Below are positions 15,060-22,881 of a stretch of DNA of 30,101 nt, piece by piece. A program made the translations under genes and the position numbers. The notes beneath the pieces were generated by a model that ran no database searches, was not told the origin of the DNA, and saw only the letters and a program-made list of their open reading frames with translations. Position 1 is the stretch's first letter. Each line of letters begins with the position of its first letter. Origin of the DNA: Vitreoscilla sp. (GTDB taxonomy: Bacteria; Pseudomonadota; Gammaproteobacteria; Burkholderiales; Neisseriaceae); assembly GCA_030150505.1 (NCBI GenBank), contig JASLFS010000088.1, positions 1 to 30,101 of the forward strand, written 5' to 3'.

Positions 15060-18000
15060 TTATAATAAAATACGCTCAATACCACCGTCGTGTGCTTTTT
15101 TCACAAATTCATCAAGCCAGTTTTGACCTAATGTGTGTTTAGCCATTTCAATGACAATGTAATCAGCCTCAATATTGGTATCATCACGATAGCGACTCAA
15201 ACCTTGTAAACAAGCTGGGCATGAGGTGAGGATTTTAACTGGCTCACCTTGTGGTAATAATGCTTTGCCTTTGAGAATTTCTTCTTGTTTTCTGAAGCGA
15301 ACTTGAGTTGAAATATCTGGGCGCGATACTGCAAAGGTTCCAGATTCACCACAACATCTATCAGATAATGGCACATCTTGCCCCATTAATTCATTAACAA
15401 CTTTAATCGGTTGAGTTGTTTTAATCGGTGTGTGGCAAGGATCATGATACATATATTGTTGACCTTGAATGCCATCTAGCTTGATGCCTTTTTCTAATAA
15501 AAACTCATGGATATCAATAATTCGGCAACCTGGGAAAATTTCCTCAAAACGATAATCGGCTAATTGATCGTAGCAAGTTCCGCAGCTAACAACGACGGTT
15601 TTGATGTCCAAATAGTTTAAAGTATTTGAAACGCGGTGAAACAGAACACGGTTTTCTGTTGTAATGGCTTCACCTTTTTCTCTGTCACCACCTGATGTTT
15701 GCGGATAGCCACAGCATAGATAGCCTGGTGGCAATACTGTTTGTACTCCAGCATGCCAAAGCATGGCTTGAGTGGCTAAACCAACTTGGCTAAACAAGCG
15801 CTCTGAACCACAGCCAGGGAAATAGAATACAGCTTCAGAATCTTCAGGCAGCTGAGGGTTTCTGATGATAGGTACTGTTTTATTGTCTTCTATGTTGAGC
15901 AATGCCCGAGCTGTTTTAATGGGTACATCTCGAGGTAAAGGGCGATTAATAAAATGCACCACTTGCTCTTTAATAGCTGGTTTTCCTAAGGTTGTATGTG
16001 GCTGAGCTTTTTGTTTGTTCATCAAACCAAAGCTAAATTTCTTGGCCAAATTATAACCCCAGTTTTGAGCTTTAAACCCAAACTGAATAGCACCCATACG
16101 TAATGCTTTAATGGTATTCGGATCTTTTGCATTTAAGAATGCCATGCCTAAAGCAACAGTTGGATTGAAGCGTTTTTTGCCTTTTTCACGCAAGAAGTTG
16201 CGCATCGCCACTGTTACATCACCAAAGTCGATATTAACAGGACAAGGTTTTTCACAGCGGTGACAAACAGTGCAATGGTCGGCCACATCGTTTAGTTCAT
16301 TAAAATGTTTTAATGAAATGCCACGGCGTGTTTGCTCTTCATATAGGAAGGCTTCTGTTAATAGACCGACACCTAGGATTTTATTGCGTGGGCTATACAG
16401 TAAGTTTGCGCGGGGTACGTGAGTACTGCAAACAGGTTTACATTTACCACAACGCAAGCAATCTTTAATTGAGTTGGTAATCTGACCTAAATCAGATTGC
16501 TCCATAATTAATGATTCGAAACCCAATAATTCAAATGAAGGCGTATAGGCTTTTCTTAAATCCCAGCCTGGCATTAGTTTGCCGCGGTTAAATGAGCCTT
16601 TAGGGTCAACTCTTGCTTTGTATTCCCAGAAAGGTTTGATTTCTTCTTCGCTTAAAAATTCTAGTTTGGTAATACCAATACCATGCTCGCCTGAAATGAC
16701 ACCATTTAGGTCTTTGGCTAAAGTCATAATTCTATTAACTGAATCATGAGCTGTTTGTAGCATGTCATAATCATCTGAGTTCACAGGAATGTTGGTATGA
16801 ACGTTGCCATCACCAGCATGCATGTGTAGCGCGACAAAAACACGGCTGCGAACGACTTTTGCATGAATTTCAGCCAGTTTTTTAAGAATTAACGTGTCTG
16901 TTTTACCACTAAAAATTTGATTTAATGGGGTAATAACATCTCGTTTAACCGATACGCGTAATTCGAAGTCACGCATGGTTAGGAAACAGCTTTGAGTTGG
17001 GTCAGTTGTATTGTTTTCCAATACTTTGGTCGTTGCTCGTGCTAGGTATTCACTTAGTGGCTGATCTAAGTTGTCATGTAGCCATTGCCATTGATTTTTA
17101 ACTTTTTCAATGTGGGCGATGGCGTGTTCAGCACGCTGTCCTAGTAGTTCTTTGCTAGGTAAGTCAGTACCCATTTTATCAACGGGTAGTTTGTTATTCT
17201 GAAGGTAGTTTAAGAGGGCATCACATAATGCAATTTTATTATCCAAAGATAATTCAATATTGATACGTTCAATTCCATCAGAATATTCACCTAAACGTTC
17301 TAATGGAATAACCACATCTTCATTAATCTTAAAGGCGTTAGTATGCTTAGCGATGGCAGCTGTACGAGAGCGATCTAGCCAGAAAGTTTTACGGGCTTCT
17401 GGTGTAACAGCAATGAAGCCTTCACCTTGACGTGCATTGGCCAGTCTAACAATGTGAGCCGCAGATTCTTGTAAATCATCTTCATGGTCAGAAACAATAT
17501 CTGCTAACAGAACCATTTTAGGACGACCTTTGCCGGCTGCTTTGGTTGAGTAACCAACAGCACGGACGTAGCGCCAATCCAAGTGTTCTAAACCTGCTAA
17601 TTGTACAGTTGGATGAGCTAGCAAATAGTCACGGATTTCAACGATTGAAGGTGTTGCTGTAGCTACGGTACCAAAGAACTCTAAACATACAGTACGAGTG
17701 TGTTTTGGCATGGTGTGCAAAATAAAAGCAACGCTGGTAATGATGCCATCGGTACCTTCTTTTTGTACGCCAGGAACACCAGAAAGGAATTTATCTGTAA
17801 CGTCTTTTCCTAGACCAACTTTACGGAATTTGTGTCCAGGAACTTCTAATCGCTCAGTAGAAACGACTTTTTGACCTTTGCTATCCAATGTATGGACGTC
17901 AAAAATGGCTGTTTCTTCATCGTGAATTTTGCCAAAGTTGTGGCGAACACGTTCAATTAATAGCCATTCACCTTTTGGATTGACCATTTTCCAGTAAGCC

Positions 18001-18890
18001 AAGTTGTCTAGTGCTGTGCCCCATAAGACGGCTTTTTTACCGCCAGCATTCATGGCAACGTTGCCACCAACACAAGACGCATCTGCTGATGTTGGATCAA
18101 CAGCAAAAACCAGTCCCGCTGCATGAGCAGCTTCTTCCACTCGGCGAGTAACAACGCCTGCTCCGCAGTGAATGATTGGGCGCTTGCCTGATAAGCCTGG
18201 CATATCAATGTATTCAACTGGTCTAAACTGATCCAGTTTTTCGGTATTGATGACAGCGCTCATGGCATCTAGTGGTACCGCGCCACCTGTGTATCCTGTA
18301 CCGCCTCCGCGAGGGATAATGGTTAAATCCAGCTCAATGAGGGCTTTAACTAAAGGGGCGATTTCTGCTTCATGGTCAGGGTTAATGACAACAAAAGGGT
18401 ATTCTACGCGCCAGTCTGTTGCATCGGTAACGTGTGTTACGCGAGCTAGACCGTCAAACATAATATTGTCTTTGTGGGTAATTTTGCTTAGGCGATGAAT
18501 AATTTCTTTTCGCTTTTGGCGAGTCAACTCGAAGCCGTTATCGAATTTATCGATGGCTTGAGCTGTTTCCAGTATTAATACAGCGACCTCTTGATTGTCA
18601 TCACGGCGTTTTTGGATTTCTTGAATGCGGTGGCGCATTTCTTTAACCAAAGCTTGTTGACGATGCTTGTGTTCTAACAAGTCATCAATCAGATACGGGT
18701 TGCGTTCGACTGCCCAAATATCGCCTAAAACCTCAAATAACATGCGAGCCGATCGCCCTGTTTTACGTTGGCCACGGAGGGATTGTAGAGTGTCCCAAGC
18801 GTTAGGGCCTAAAATGCGGGCGACAATCTCTTTATCTGAGTAAGAGGTGTAGTTGTAAGGAATTTCTCGTATTCGTTGCTGTGTGGTCAT
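15060..18890 (-). CDS. FAD-linked dehydrogenase with Fe-S and CCG domains, probable D-lactate-type oxidase
   Basis: 1276 residues. Order: an N-terminal DUF3683-like region (IREIPYNYTSYSDKEIVARILG...); an FAD-binding PCMH domain (about 160-420) with IIPRGGGTGYTGGAVPLDAM and VGGNVAMNAGGKKAVLWGT; an FAD-oxidase C-terminal domain with ALHMHAGDGNVHTNIPV and VISGEHGIGITKLEFL; two [4Fe-4S] motifs, CLRCGKCKPVC (about 805-815) and CTVCHRCEKPC (about 870-880); and two Cys-rich CCG modules (FPGCGSERLF, CCGYPQTSGG, CGTCYDQ, then HDPCHTP, CCGESG, CPAC). This combines on one chain what GlcD/GlcF-like enzymes split over two. In Neisseriaceae relatives are annotated as D-lactate or 2-hydroxyacid dehydrogenases feeding the quinone pool; substrate is inferred. 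Monocistronic. Confidence 0.87.
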   Translation of the reverse strand: MTTQQRIREIPYNYTSYSDKEIVARILGPNAWDTLQSLRGQRKTGRSARMLFEVLGDIWAVERNPYLIDDLLEHKHRQQALVKEMRHRIQEIQKRRDDNQEVAVLILETAQAIDKFDNGFELTRQKRKEIIHRLSKITHKDNIMFDGLARVTHVTDATDWRVEYPFVVINPDHEAEIAPLVKALIELDLTIIPRGGGTGYTGGAVPLDAMSAVINTEKLDQFRPVEYIDMPGLSGKRPIIHCGAGVVTRRVEEAAHAAGLVFAVDPTSADASCVGGNVAMNAGGKKAVLWGTALDNLAYWKMVNPKGEWLLIERVRHNFGKIHDEETAIFDVHTLDSKGQKVVSTERLEVPGHKFRKVGLGKDVTDKFLSGVPGVQKEGTDGIITSVAFILHTMPKHTRTVCLEFFGTVATATPSIVEIRDYLLAHPTVQLAGLEHLDWRYVRAVGYSTKAAGKGRPKMVLLADIVSDHEDDLQESAAHIVRLANARQGEGFIAVTPEARKTFWLDRSRTAAIAKHTNAFKINEDVVIPLERLGEYSDGIERINIELSLDNKIALCDALLNYLQNNKLPVDKMGTDLPSKELLGQRAEHAIAHIEKVKNQWQWLHDNLDQPLSEYLARATTKVLENNTTDPTQSCFLTMRDFELRVSVKRDVITPLNQIFSGKTDTLILKKLAEIHAKVVRSRVFVALHMHAGDGNVHTNIPVNSDDYDMLQTAHDSVNRIMTLAKDLNGVISGEHGIGITKLEFLSEEEIKPFWEYKARVDPKGSFNRGKLMPGWDLRKAYTPSFELLGFESLIMEQSDLGQITNSIKDCLRCGKCKPVCSTHVPRANLLYSPRNKILGVGLLTEAFLYEEQTRRGISLKHFNELNDVADHCTVCHRCEKPCPVNIDFGDVTVAMRNFLREKGKKRFNPTVALGMAFLNAKDPNTIKALRMGAIQFGFKAQNWGYNLAKKFSFGLMNKQKAQPHTTLGKPAIKEQVVHFINRPLPRDVPIKTARALLNIEDNKTVPIIRNPQLPEDSEAVFYFPGCGSERLFSQVGLATQAMLWHAGVQTVLPPGYLCCGYPQTSGGDREKGEAITTENRVLFHRVSNTLNYLDIKTVVVSCGTCYDQLADYRFEEIFPGCRIIDIHEFLLEKGIKLDGIQGQQYMYHDPCHTPIKTTQPIKVVNELMGQDVPLSDRCCGESGTFAVSRPDISTQVRFRKQEEILKGKALLPQGEPVKILTSCPACLQGLSRYRDDTNIEADYIVIEMAKHTLGQNWLDEFVKKAHDGGIERILL

Positions 18891-18945
18891 GTAGTTATCC
18901 GTTCACCGTAATTTATCAACAGAGGGTGTGATTAGAGTTATGTCG

Positions 18946-18975
18946 TGAATGATTATGCTAAAAATGAATCATTCA
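18946..18975. promoter_or_regulatory. Candidate operator upstream of the FAD/Fe-S dehydrogenase gene
   Basis: TGAATGATT (18946-18954) and AATCATTCA (18967-18975) form a perfect 9-bp inverted repeat with a 12-base gap, 56 bases upstream of the start codon. It overlaps a weak possible promoter on the minus strand (CATAAT preceded 16 bp upstream by TTAATG). The regulator is unknown. Confidence 0.45.
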
Positions 18976-19116
18976 TTAATTAAATATAGTTATATATTGT
19001 AGGCTATTTTGCCCATCCCTGCAGCCTTTGATTGTAGATGATAAGCGCAGGGAAGGGGCGAAATTATTAAATAATGTATACAACTGGCAGGGGGTATTAA
19101 TCTACACTTTTGAAAT

Positions 19117-19593
19117 TTAAATAATAGAGGAGCAAGGGATGCGTTTGGTAAAAAGTTGCGTGATGGCATCTTGATTGGATGGCGAACTTGCCATATTGGC
19201 TGCATCTTGCCAATTGAGCCATTGGTAGCGTAAGTGTTCGTTTGGGCTTAATTGAACATGAATGTTTTCAGGAACAAGTAAACTGAACCAGTGTTCTGTA
19301 TTATAGGTAACCCCTTTTGCATAACGATGGCGCCAATGTTCATAGATTTCGTATTCAATCTGGTGATGCCAATTATCTAGCTGGTATTGGTTTGCGTTAA
19401 TGCCAGTTTCTTCCAAAACCTCTCTTTGTGCGGTGTTCGCTAAATTTGCATCATCATTTTCAAGGCTCCCTGTAACCGATTGCCAAAAGCCTGGTTTATC
19501 TGCGCGTTCTAATAATAAGCATTGCTGTTTTTCATTATAAATAATAACTAAAACAGAAATAGGGGTTTTCGGGTTAAATGCCGTGTTGGTCAT
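19117..19593 (-). CDS. nudB: Dihydroneopterin triphosphate diphosphatase NudB
   Basis: 158 residues, Nudix hydrolase. NudB removes pyrophosphate from dihydroneopterin triphosphate in folate synthesis. Family-specific residues are visible: PISVLVVIYNEKQQCLLLERADKPGFWQSVTGSLE and HRYAKGVTYNTEHWFSLLVPE, which parallel E. coli NudB closely. The Nudix box reads GSLENDDANLANTAQREVLE and continues ETGI; compared with GX5EX7REUXEEXGU, the first Glu is Asp and there is one extra residue before RE. The core REVLEETGI is intact. The start codon overlaps the end of the mscS-like gene by 20 bases, implying translational coupling. Confidence 0.9.
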   Translation of the reverse strand: MTNTAFNPKTPISVLVIIYNEKQQCLLLERADKPGFWQSVTGSLENDDANLANTAQREVLEETGINANQYQLDNWHHQIEYEIYEHWRHRYAKGVTYNTEHWFSLLVPENIHVQLSPNEHLRYQWLNWQDAANMASSPSNQDAITQLFTKRIPCSSII

Positions 19594-21037
19594 GATGATT
19601 CTTTTGTATCTGAATAGTGTGTGTTGATGGTTGTTCGCTGTTGTTAATCAAACGAACTTCTCTTTGAGGATAAGGGAATTCAATACCAGCCTCTTTAAAT
19701 GCTTGCCAAATGTCTAGCAGAATATTAGATGTCAGAACAGCAAAGCCATTTTCAGGATCTTTTACCCAAAAGCTTAGGCTAATATTAATACCATTATCAT
19801 CAAAATTAGTGATATAAGCAGATGGCGCAGGCAGTTGTTCTATTCGCTCTTGCTGTTGTGCTGCTTCTAATAATATTTCCAATGCTTGAGGAATGTTGGA
19901 TTGATAGCTTACTTGCAAATTGATAATGCGTAATAGTGATTTAGCGGTATACGATTCGTTAATAATTTGTTGAGAGATAAAGTTTTCATTCGGCACCAAA
20001 GCCTCAGCTCCAGAAGAGTCTTTCAATACCACAAAACGAGATGTGAGCTGAGTGACATAGCCCGTGAAATTATTAACAACCAACCTATCTCCTAGGCGGA
20101 TGGAGCGATCTAAAAGGATAATGAACCCAGAGATATAGTTGCTGGCTACTTTTTGTAGACCAAAACCCAAACCAACACCCAGAGCGCCCCAGAAGACTGA
20201 AAATAATGTTAAATCAATGCCAATGGCGGGTAATGTAAATAAAAGCGCTGCTAAAATTAATGTGGTTTTGATGAATTTGGCAGAGACGATTTTTAAACTG
20301 GTATCCAGGCGAGTTGCTTTCATTAAACGAGATTCAATAAGGTTCGCAACCCACAATGCTAATACCATCACAATGCTGAGCCAAAATAGCCCTTGTAAAA
20401 TGGTATAAAGCGTTATTTTAACTTTTCCAATTGGTAAAATAATATTTTGTAATCTTTTGATAACCAATCGATCAATATCGGTAATCCATAAAAAGAAAAA
20501 TACCCAGATTAAAGTAGATACCAAACGTTCAATATAGCTGGTGAATACCTTCTTTGGTAAGGAAAAACGTAAAATGGCAGTACACAATCGAATAATGATT
20601 AGCCAAGAAGCAGCAATGCCAAGCAAGTGAAACCAAACAGGGCGGTTACCTGTTAATCGCCATACATAAACACCAATAATCGATGCGAAAATCATCAGCA
20701 ATGGCCAGCTGACACGCATGATGAGATGAATCCAAAAATTTCCCCGACTTTCAGAGCCATTGGCTAAGCTTTTTGCGGATAAATAATTAACGTAGCGCCG
20801 CCATAAAAAATTAGATAGATACAATGTAGCCATCATCAAAACAATGACAATTGCTAACTCAGTCAAACCCGAGCTGGTGTTGAAGCTACGCTCAATAATT
20901 CTATTGGTTAAATCACGTCTAGCAAGGGCTGAAGTAAAAAAATCTGTCAAATTCAAGGATTGGATTTTGGCAGGCAAAGCTTCTAAATGCTCAGGCAGAT
21001 TCCCAAGGTTAGGCGCAATGGATTCAGATTGTGGCAT
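19574..21037 (-). CDS. MscS-family mechanosensitive channel
   Basis: 487 residues. About six N-terminal transmembrane segments are visible (roughly 60-78, 103-125, 135-155, 170-188, 210-232, 258-275), followed by the pore helix and beta domain of MscS: FWGALGVGLGFGLQKVASNY (about 283-302), then SGFIILLDRSIRLGDRLVVNNFTGYV and LVPNENFISQQIINES. It is longer than E. coli MscS (286) and resembles mid-size YbdG/YnaI-like members with extra N-terminal helices. Such channels release solutes on osmotic downshock from the inner membrane. It is upstream of and overlaps nudB. Confidence 0.92.
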   Translation of the reverse strand: MPQSESIAPNLGNLPEHLEALPAKIQSLNLTDFFTSALARRDLTNRIIERSFNTSSGLTELAIVIVLMMATLYLSNFLWRRYVNYLSAKSLANGSESRGNFWIHLIMRVSWPLLMIFASIIGVYVWRLTGNRPVWFHLLGIAASWLIIIRLCTAILRFSLPKKVFTSYIERLVSTLIWVFFFLWITDIDRLVIKRLQNIILPIGKVKITLYTILQGLFWLSIVMVLALWVANLIESRLMKATRLDTSLKIVSAKFIKTTLILAALLFTLPAIGIDLTLFSVFWGALGVGLGFGLQKVASNYISGFIILLDRSIRLGDRLVVNNFTGYVTQLTSRFVVLKDSSGAEALVPNENFISQQIINESYTAKSLLRIINLQVSYQSNIPQALEILLEAAQQQERIEQLPAPSAYITNFDDNGINISLSFWVKDPENGFAVLTSNILLDIWQAFKEAGIEFPYPQREVRLINNSEQPSTHTIQIQKNHHDQHGI

Positions 21038-21287
21038 TGTATTCCCTGACTAGATGCAAAAATTACAGATTAATATTGTAGCCATAACTTGGAATGGTGA
21101 GTCAAAAATTTTTATTTTAAAGTTATCAAAGATAATGCGAAAATTATAAGATGATTATTTTTATTGTGCCTATTTTTGAAGTGAATGGTTTGAAAGCAAA
21201 TAGCCCATTAATAAAAACCCTTAAAATAATGAACACAGAAAGAATTCTGAAGTATCTTCATAAAACATAATTTTTTTGTAGTAATGA
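21038..21287. other. Intergenic region between divergent mscS-like gene and rpsF
   Basis: AT-rich, no convincing gene. A 39-codon frame at 21151-21270 lacks a ribosome site. It must hold the minus-strand promoter of the mscS-like gene near 21050-21110, but no clear boxes stand out. Confidence 0.5.
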
Positions 21288-21316
21288 TTGCATTGGCTCT
21301 GAAACTTAATTATACT
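21288..21316 (+). promoter_or_regulatory. Promoter of the rpsF-priB-rpsR-rplI operon
   Basis: TTGCAT (21288-21293), 17-bp spacer, TATACT (21311-21316). Predicted start about 21323, giving a 64-base leader. Confidence 0.7.
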
Positions 21317-21330
21317 TGTCGGTTTTCCAA

Positions 21331-21362
21331 CCTTGCCTTTTGTACATACGCATGGCAAAAGG
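21331..21362 (+). promoter_or_regulatory. Structured leader of rpsF
   Basis: CCTT (21331-21334) with AAGG (21359-21362) and GCC (21335-21337) with GGC (21354-21356) form a bulged hairpin. An alternative, CCTTTTG (21336-21342) with CAAAAGG (21356-21362), is mutually exclusive. It sits 13 bases before the rpsF ribosome site. S6:S18 autoregulation through a leader hairpin is known in bacteria; assignment here is tentative. Confidence 0.35.
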
Positions 21363-21386
21363 ATTGATAAGCCACAAGGAGTGAGC

Positions 21387-21767
21387 ATGCGTCATTACGA
21401 GATCGTATTTATCGTTCATCCAGATCAGAGCGAACAAGTTCCTGCAATGGTAGAGCGTTACAAAAACATGGTTACAGAAGCTAGCGGTACTATTCACCGT
21501 TTAGAAGACTGGGGCCGTCGTCAATTGGCATACCCAATCGACAAAATTCATAAAGCACATTATGTGTTGATGAACATTGAATGTGAGCCTGCAGTTGTTG
21601 AAGAAATCGAAACAGCTTTCCGCTTTAACGATGCCGTTCTACGTCACCTAACAGTGAAAATGAAAAAAGCAGTTTCTGAAGCTTCTCCAATGATGAAAGA
21701 AGAGAAAGCTAAAAACTTGCTAGAAGGCGCTAAAGAAGCTACTGCTGAAGTTGAAGCTGAAGCTTAA
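21387..21767 (+). CDS. rpsF: 30S ribosomal protein S6
   Basis: 126 residues from the ATG at 21387, preceded by AAGGAG; the TTG at 21333 in frame lies within the predicted leader and is rejected. S6 signature MRHYEIVFIVHPDQSEQVPAMVERY, then LEDWGRRQLAYPIDKIHKAHYVLMNIE and FRFNDAVLRHLTVKM. It ends in an Ala/Glu-rich tail. S6 pairs with S18 on the 30S platform. First gene of the operon; its stop codon directly abuts the priB start in the same frame. Confidence 0.98.
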   Translation: MRHYEIVFIVHPDQSEQVPAMVERYKNMVTEASGTIHRLEDWGRRQLAYPIDKIHKAHYVLMNIECEPAVVEEIETAFRFNDAVLRHLTVKMKKAVSEASPMMKEEKAKNLLEGAKEATAEVEAEA

Positions 21768-22064
21768 TTGGAAAATACAGTTGCATTAACAGCACTTATT
21801 CGACAAGTTTCAGATCTGCGTTATACGCCAGCAGGTTTACCTGTTTTAGAACTAAAACTTGAACATGCTTCAGAGCAGACCGAATGTGGGCAAAATCGCA
21901 TTGTAAAATGTGAACTTTTTGCCAAGTTAATGGGACAGCAAGCACTAAATTGGCAGAATTCTTTAGAGCAAATGGTTAGAGTACAAGGTTTCCTTGCTTG
22001 CCGAAGTTTTAAAAATTCAAATTTAGTGTTACACATTCAACAAATTGAACAATTAAAAGGTTAA
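21768..22064 (+). CDS. priB: Primosomal replication protein N, PriB
   Basis: 98 residues starting with TTG at 21768, immediately after the rpsF TAA and in the same frame. No earlier start is possible because of that stop, and no ATG or GTG occurs before the conserved N-terminal region. OB-fold single-strand-binding family: ALIRQVSDLRYTPAGLPVLELKLEHASEQ and VRVQGFLACR, like neisserial PriB (RYTPAGIPVLDI). It loads PriA/DnaB at stalled forks. The rare start and absent ribosome site imply translation by termination-reinitiation from rpsF. Confidence 0.93.
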   Translation: MENTVALTALIRQVSDLRYTPAGLPVLELKLEHASEQTECGQNRIVKCELFAKLMGQQALNWQNSLEQMVRVQGFLACRSFKNSNLVLHIQQIEQLKG

Positions 22065-22069
22065 ACGAC

Positions 22070-22300
22070 ATGGCTCGTCATACATTTAAACGTAAAAAAT
22101 TCTGCCGTTTTTCGGCAGAAGGCATCAAAGAAGTTGATTATAAAGCAACTGATTTGTTAAAAGACTTTATTGCTGAAAATGGCAAAATCATCCCTGCACG
22201 TATCACTGGTACTAAAGCAGGTTATCAACGTCAACTTTCTGTTGCAGTGAAACGCGCTCGCTTCTTAGCTTTGTTGCCTTACACTGATCAACATAAGTAA
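22070..22300 (+). CDS. rpsR: 30S ribosomal protein S18
   Basis: 76 residues, full length. Signature KRKKFCRFSAEGIKEVDYKATDLLKDFIAENGKIIPARITGTKAGYQRQL continuing to the C-terminal AVKRARFLALLPYTDQHK. Five bases separate it from priB. S18 binds S6 on the 30S platform. Confidence 0.98.
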   Translation: MARHTFKRKKFCRFSAEGIKEVDYKATDLLKDFIAENGKIIPARITGTKAGYQRQLSVAVKRARFLALLPYTDQHK

Positions 22301-22318
22301 TAAGAAGGGATTTTAGAC

Positions 22319-22768
22319 ATGCAAATTATTCTTCTTGAAAACGTTGGTGGTTTGGGTAATCTTGGCGATGTAGTAACTGTGAAAAACGGTTTTGCTCGTA
22401 ACTTCTTGATTCCTCAAGGTAAAGCTCGCCGTGCTACTGAAGCTAACTTGGCTGAATTTGAAGCTCGCCGTGCTGAATTAGAAGCTCGTCAAGCTGAAAT
22501 TCTAAAAGATGCTCAAGCTCGTCAAGAAAAACTAACTGGTCAAGTTATCACTATTGAACAAAAAGCTGGTGTTGATGGTCGTTTGTTCGGTTCTGTAACT
22601 AATGCTGATATCGCTGCTGCGATTGCTTTGGTTGGTATTGAAGCTCCTCGCTCAACAGTACGTTTGCCAAACGGTCCTTTAAAAGCGACTGGCGAATATG
22701 AAATTGAAGTAGCTTTGCATCACGATGCAGTTGCTGAAATTAAAGTAGTGGTAGTTCCTGCTGCTTAA
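22319..22768 (+). CDS. rplI: 50S ribosomal protein L9
   Basis: 149 residues, full length. N-terminal rRNA-binding domain MQIILLENVGGLGNLGDVVTVKNGFARNFLIPQGKA, a long connecting helix rich in Ala/Glu/Arg, and the C-terminal domain with LFGSVTNADIAAAI. AGAAGGGA gives the ribosome site. Last gene of the ribosomal operon, closed by the paired uptake-sequence terminator. Confidence 0.98.
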   Translation: MQIILLENVGGLGNLGDVVTVKNGFARNFLIPQGKARRATEANLAEFEARRAELEARQAEILKDAQARQEKLTGQVITIEQKAGVDGRLFGSVTNADIAAAIALVGIEAPRSTVRLPNGPLKATGEYEIEVALHHDAVAEIKVVVVPAA

Positions 22769-22788
22769 TTAAGCCATTAAAATTTAAA

Positions 22789-22800
22789 AGGCTGCCTGAA
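22789..22800 (+). repeat. DNA uptake sequence AGGCTGCCTGAA (copy 1)
   Basis: Exact match to the AG-simDUS dialect as I recall it from Neisseriaceae. It forms the left arm of the rplI terminator. Confidence 0.75.
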
Positions 22801-22806
22801 AGTGAT

Positions 22807-22818
22807 TTCAGGCAGCCT
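22807..22818 (-). repeat. DNA uptake sequence AGGCTGCCTGAA (copy 2, inverted)
   Basis: Exact reverse-complement copy forming the right arm of the rplI terminator; inverted pairs acting as terminators are typical of Neisseriaceae. Confidence 0.75.
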
Positions 22819-22881
22819 TTTTGTTTTGTCTTATTCTAATATTTGTTACACTTACGTATCTATTGTTATGAAGTGAATGCT

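Larger units (their letters stand above)
22786..22822 (+). terminator. Terminator made of two inverted DNA uptake sequences
   Basis: AAAAGGCTGCCTGAAA (22786-22801), loop GTGA, and its exact complement TTTCAGGCAGCCTTTT (22806-22821), followed by T. The 16-bp perfect stem is capped by a GNRA-type loop. Each arm contains AGGCTGCCTGAA. Confidence 0.92.

Noticed and set aside
21151..21270. 39-codon ORF upstream of rpsF
   Set aside because: No ribosome site, no recognisable product and AT-rich composition expected to give chance frames.
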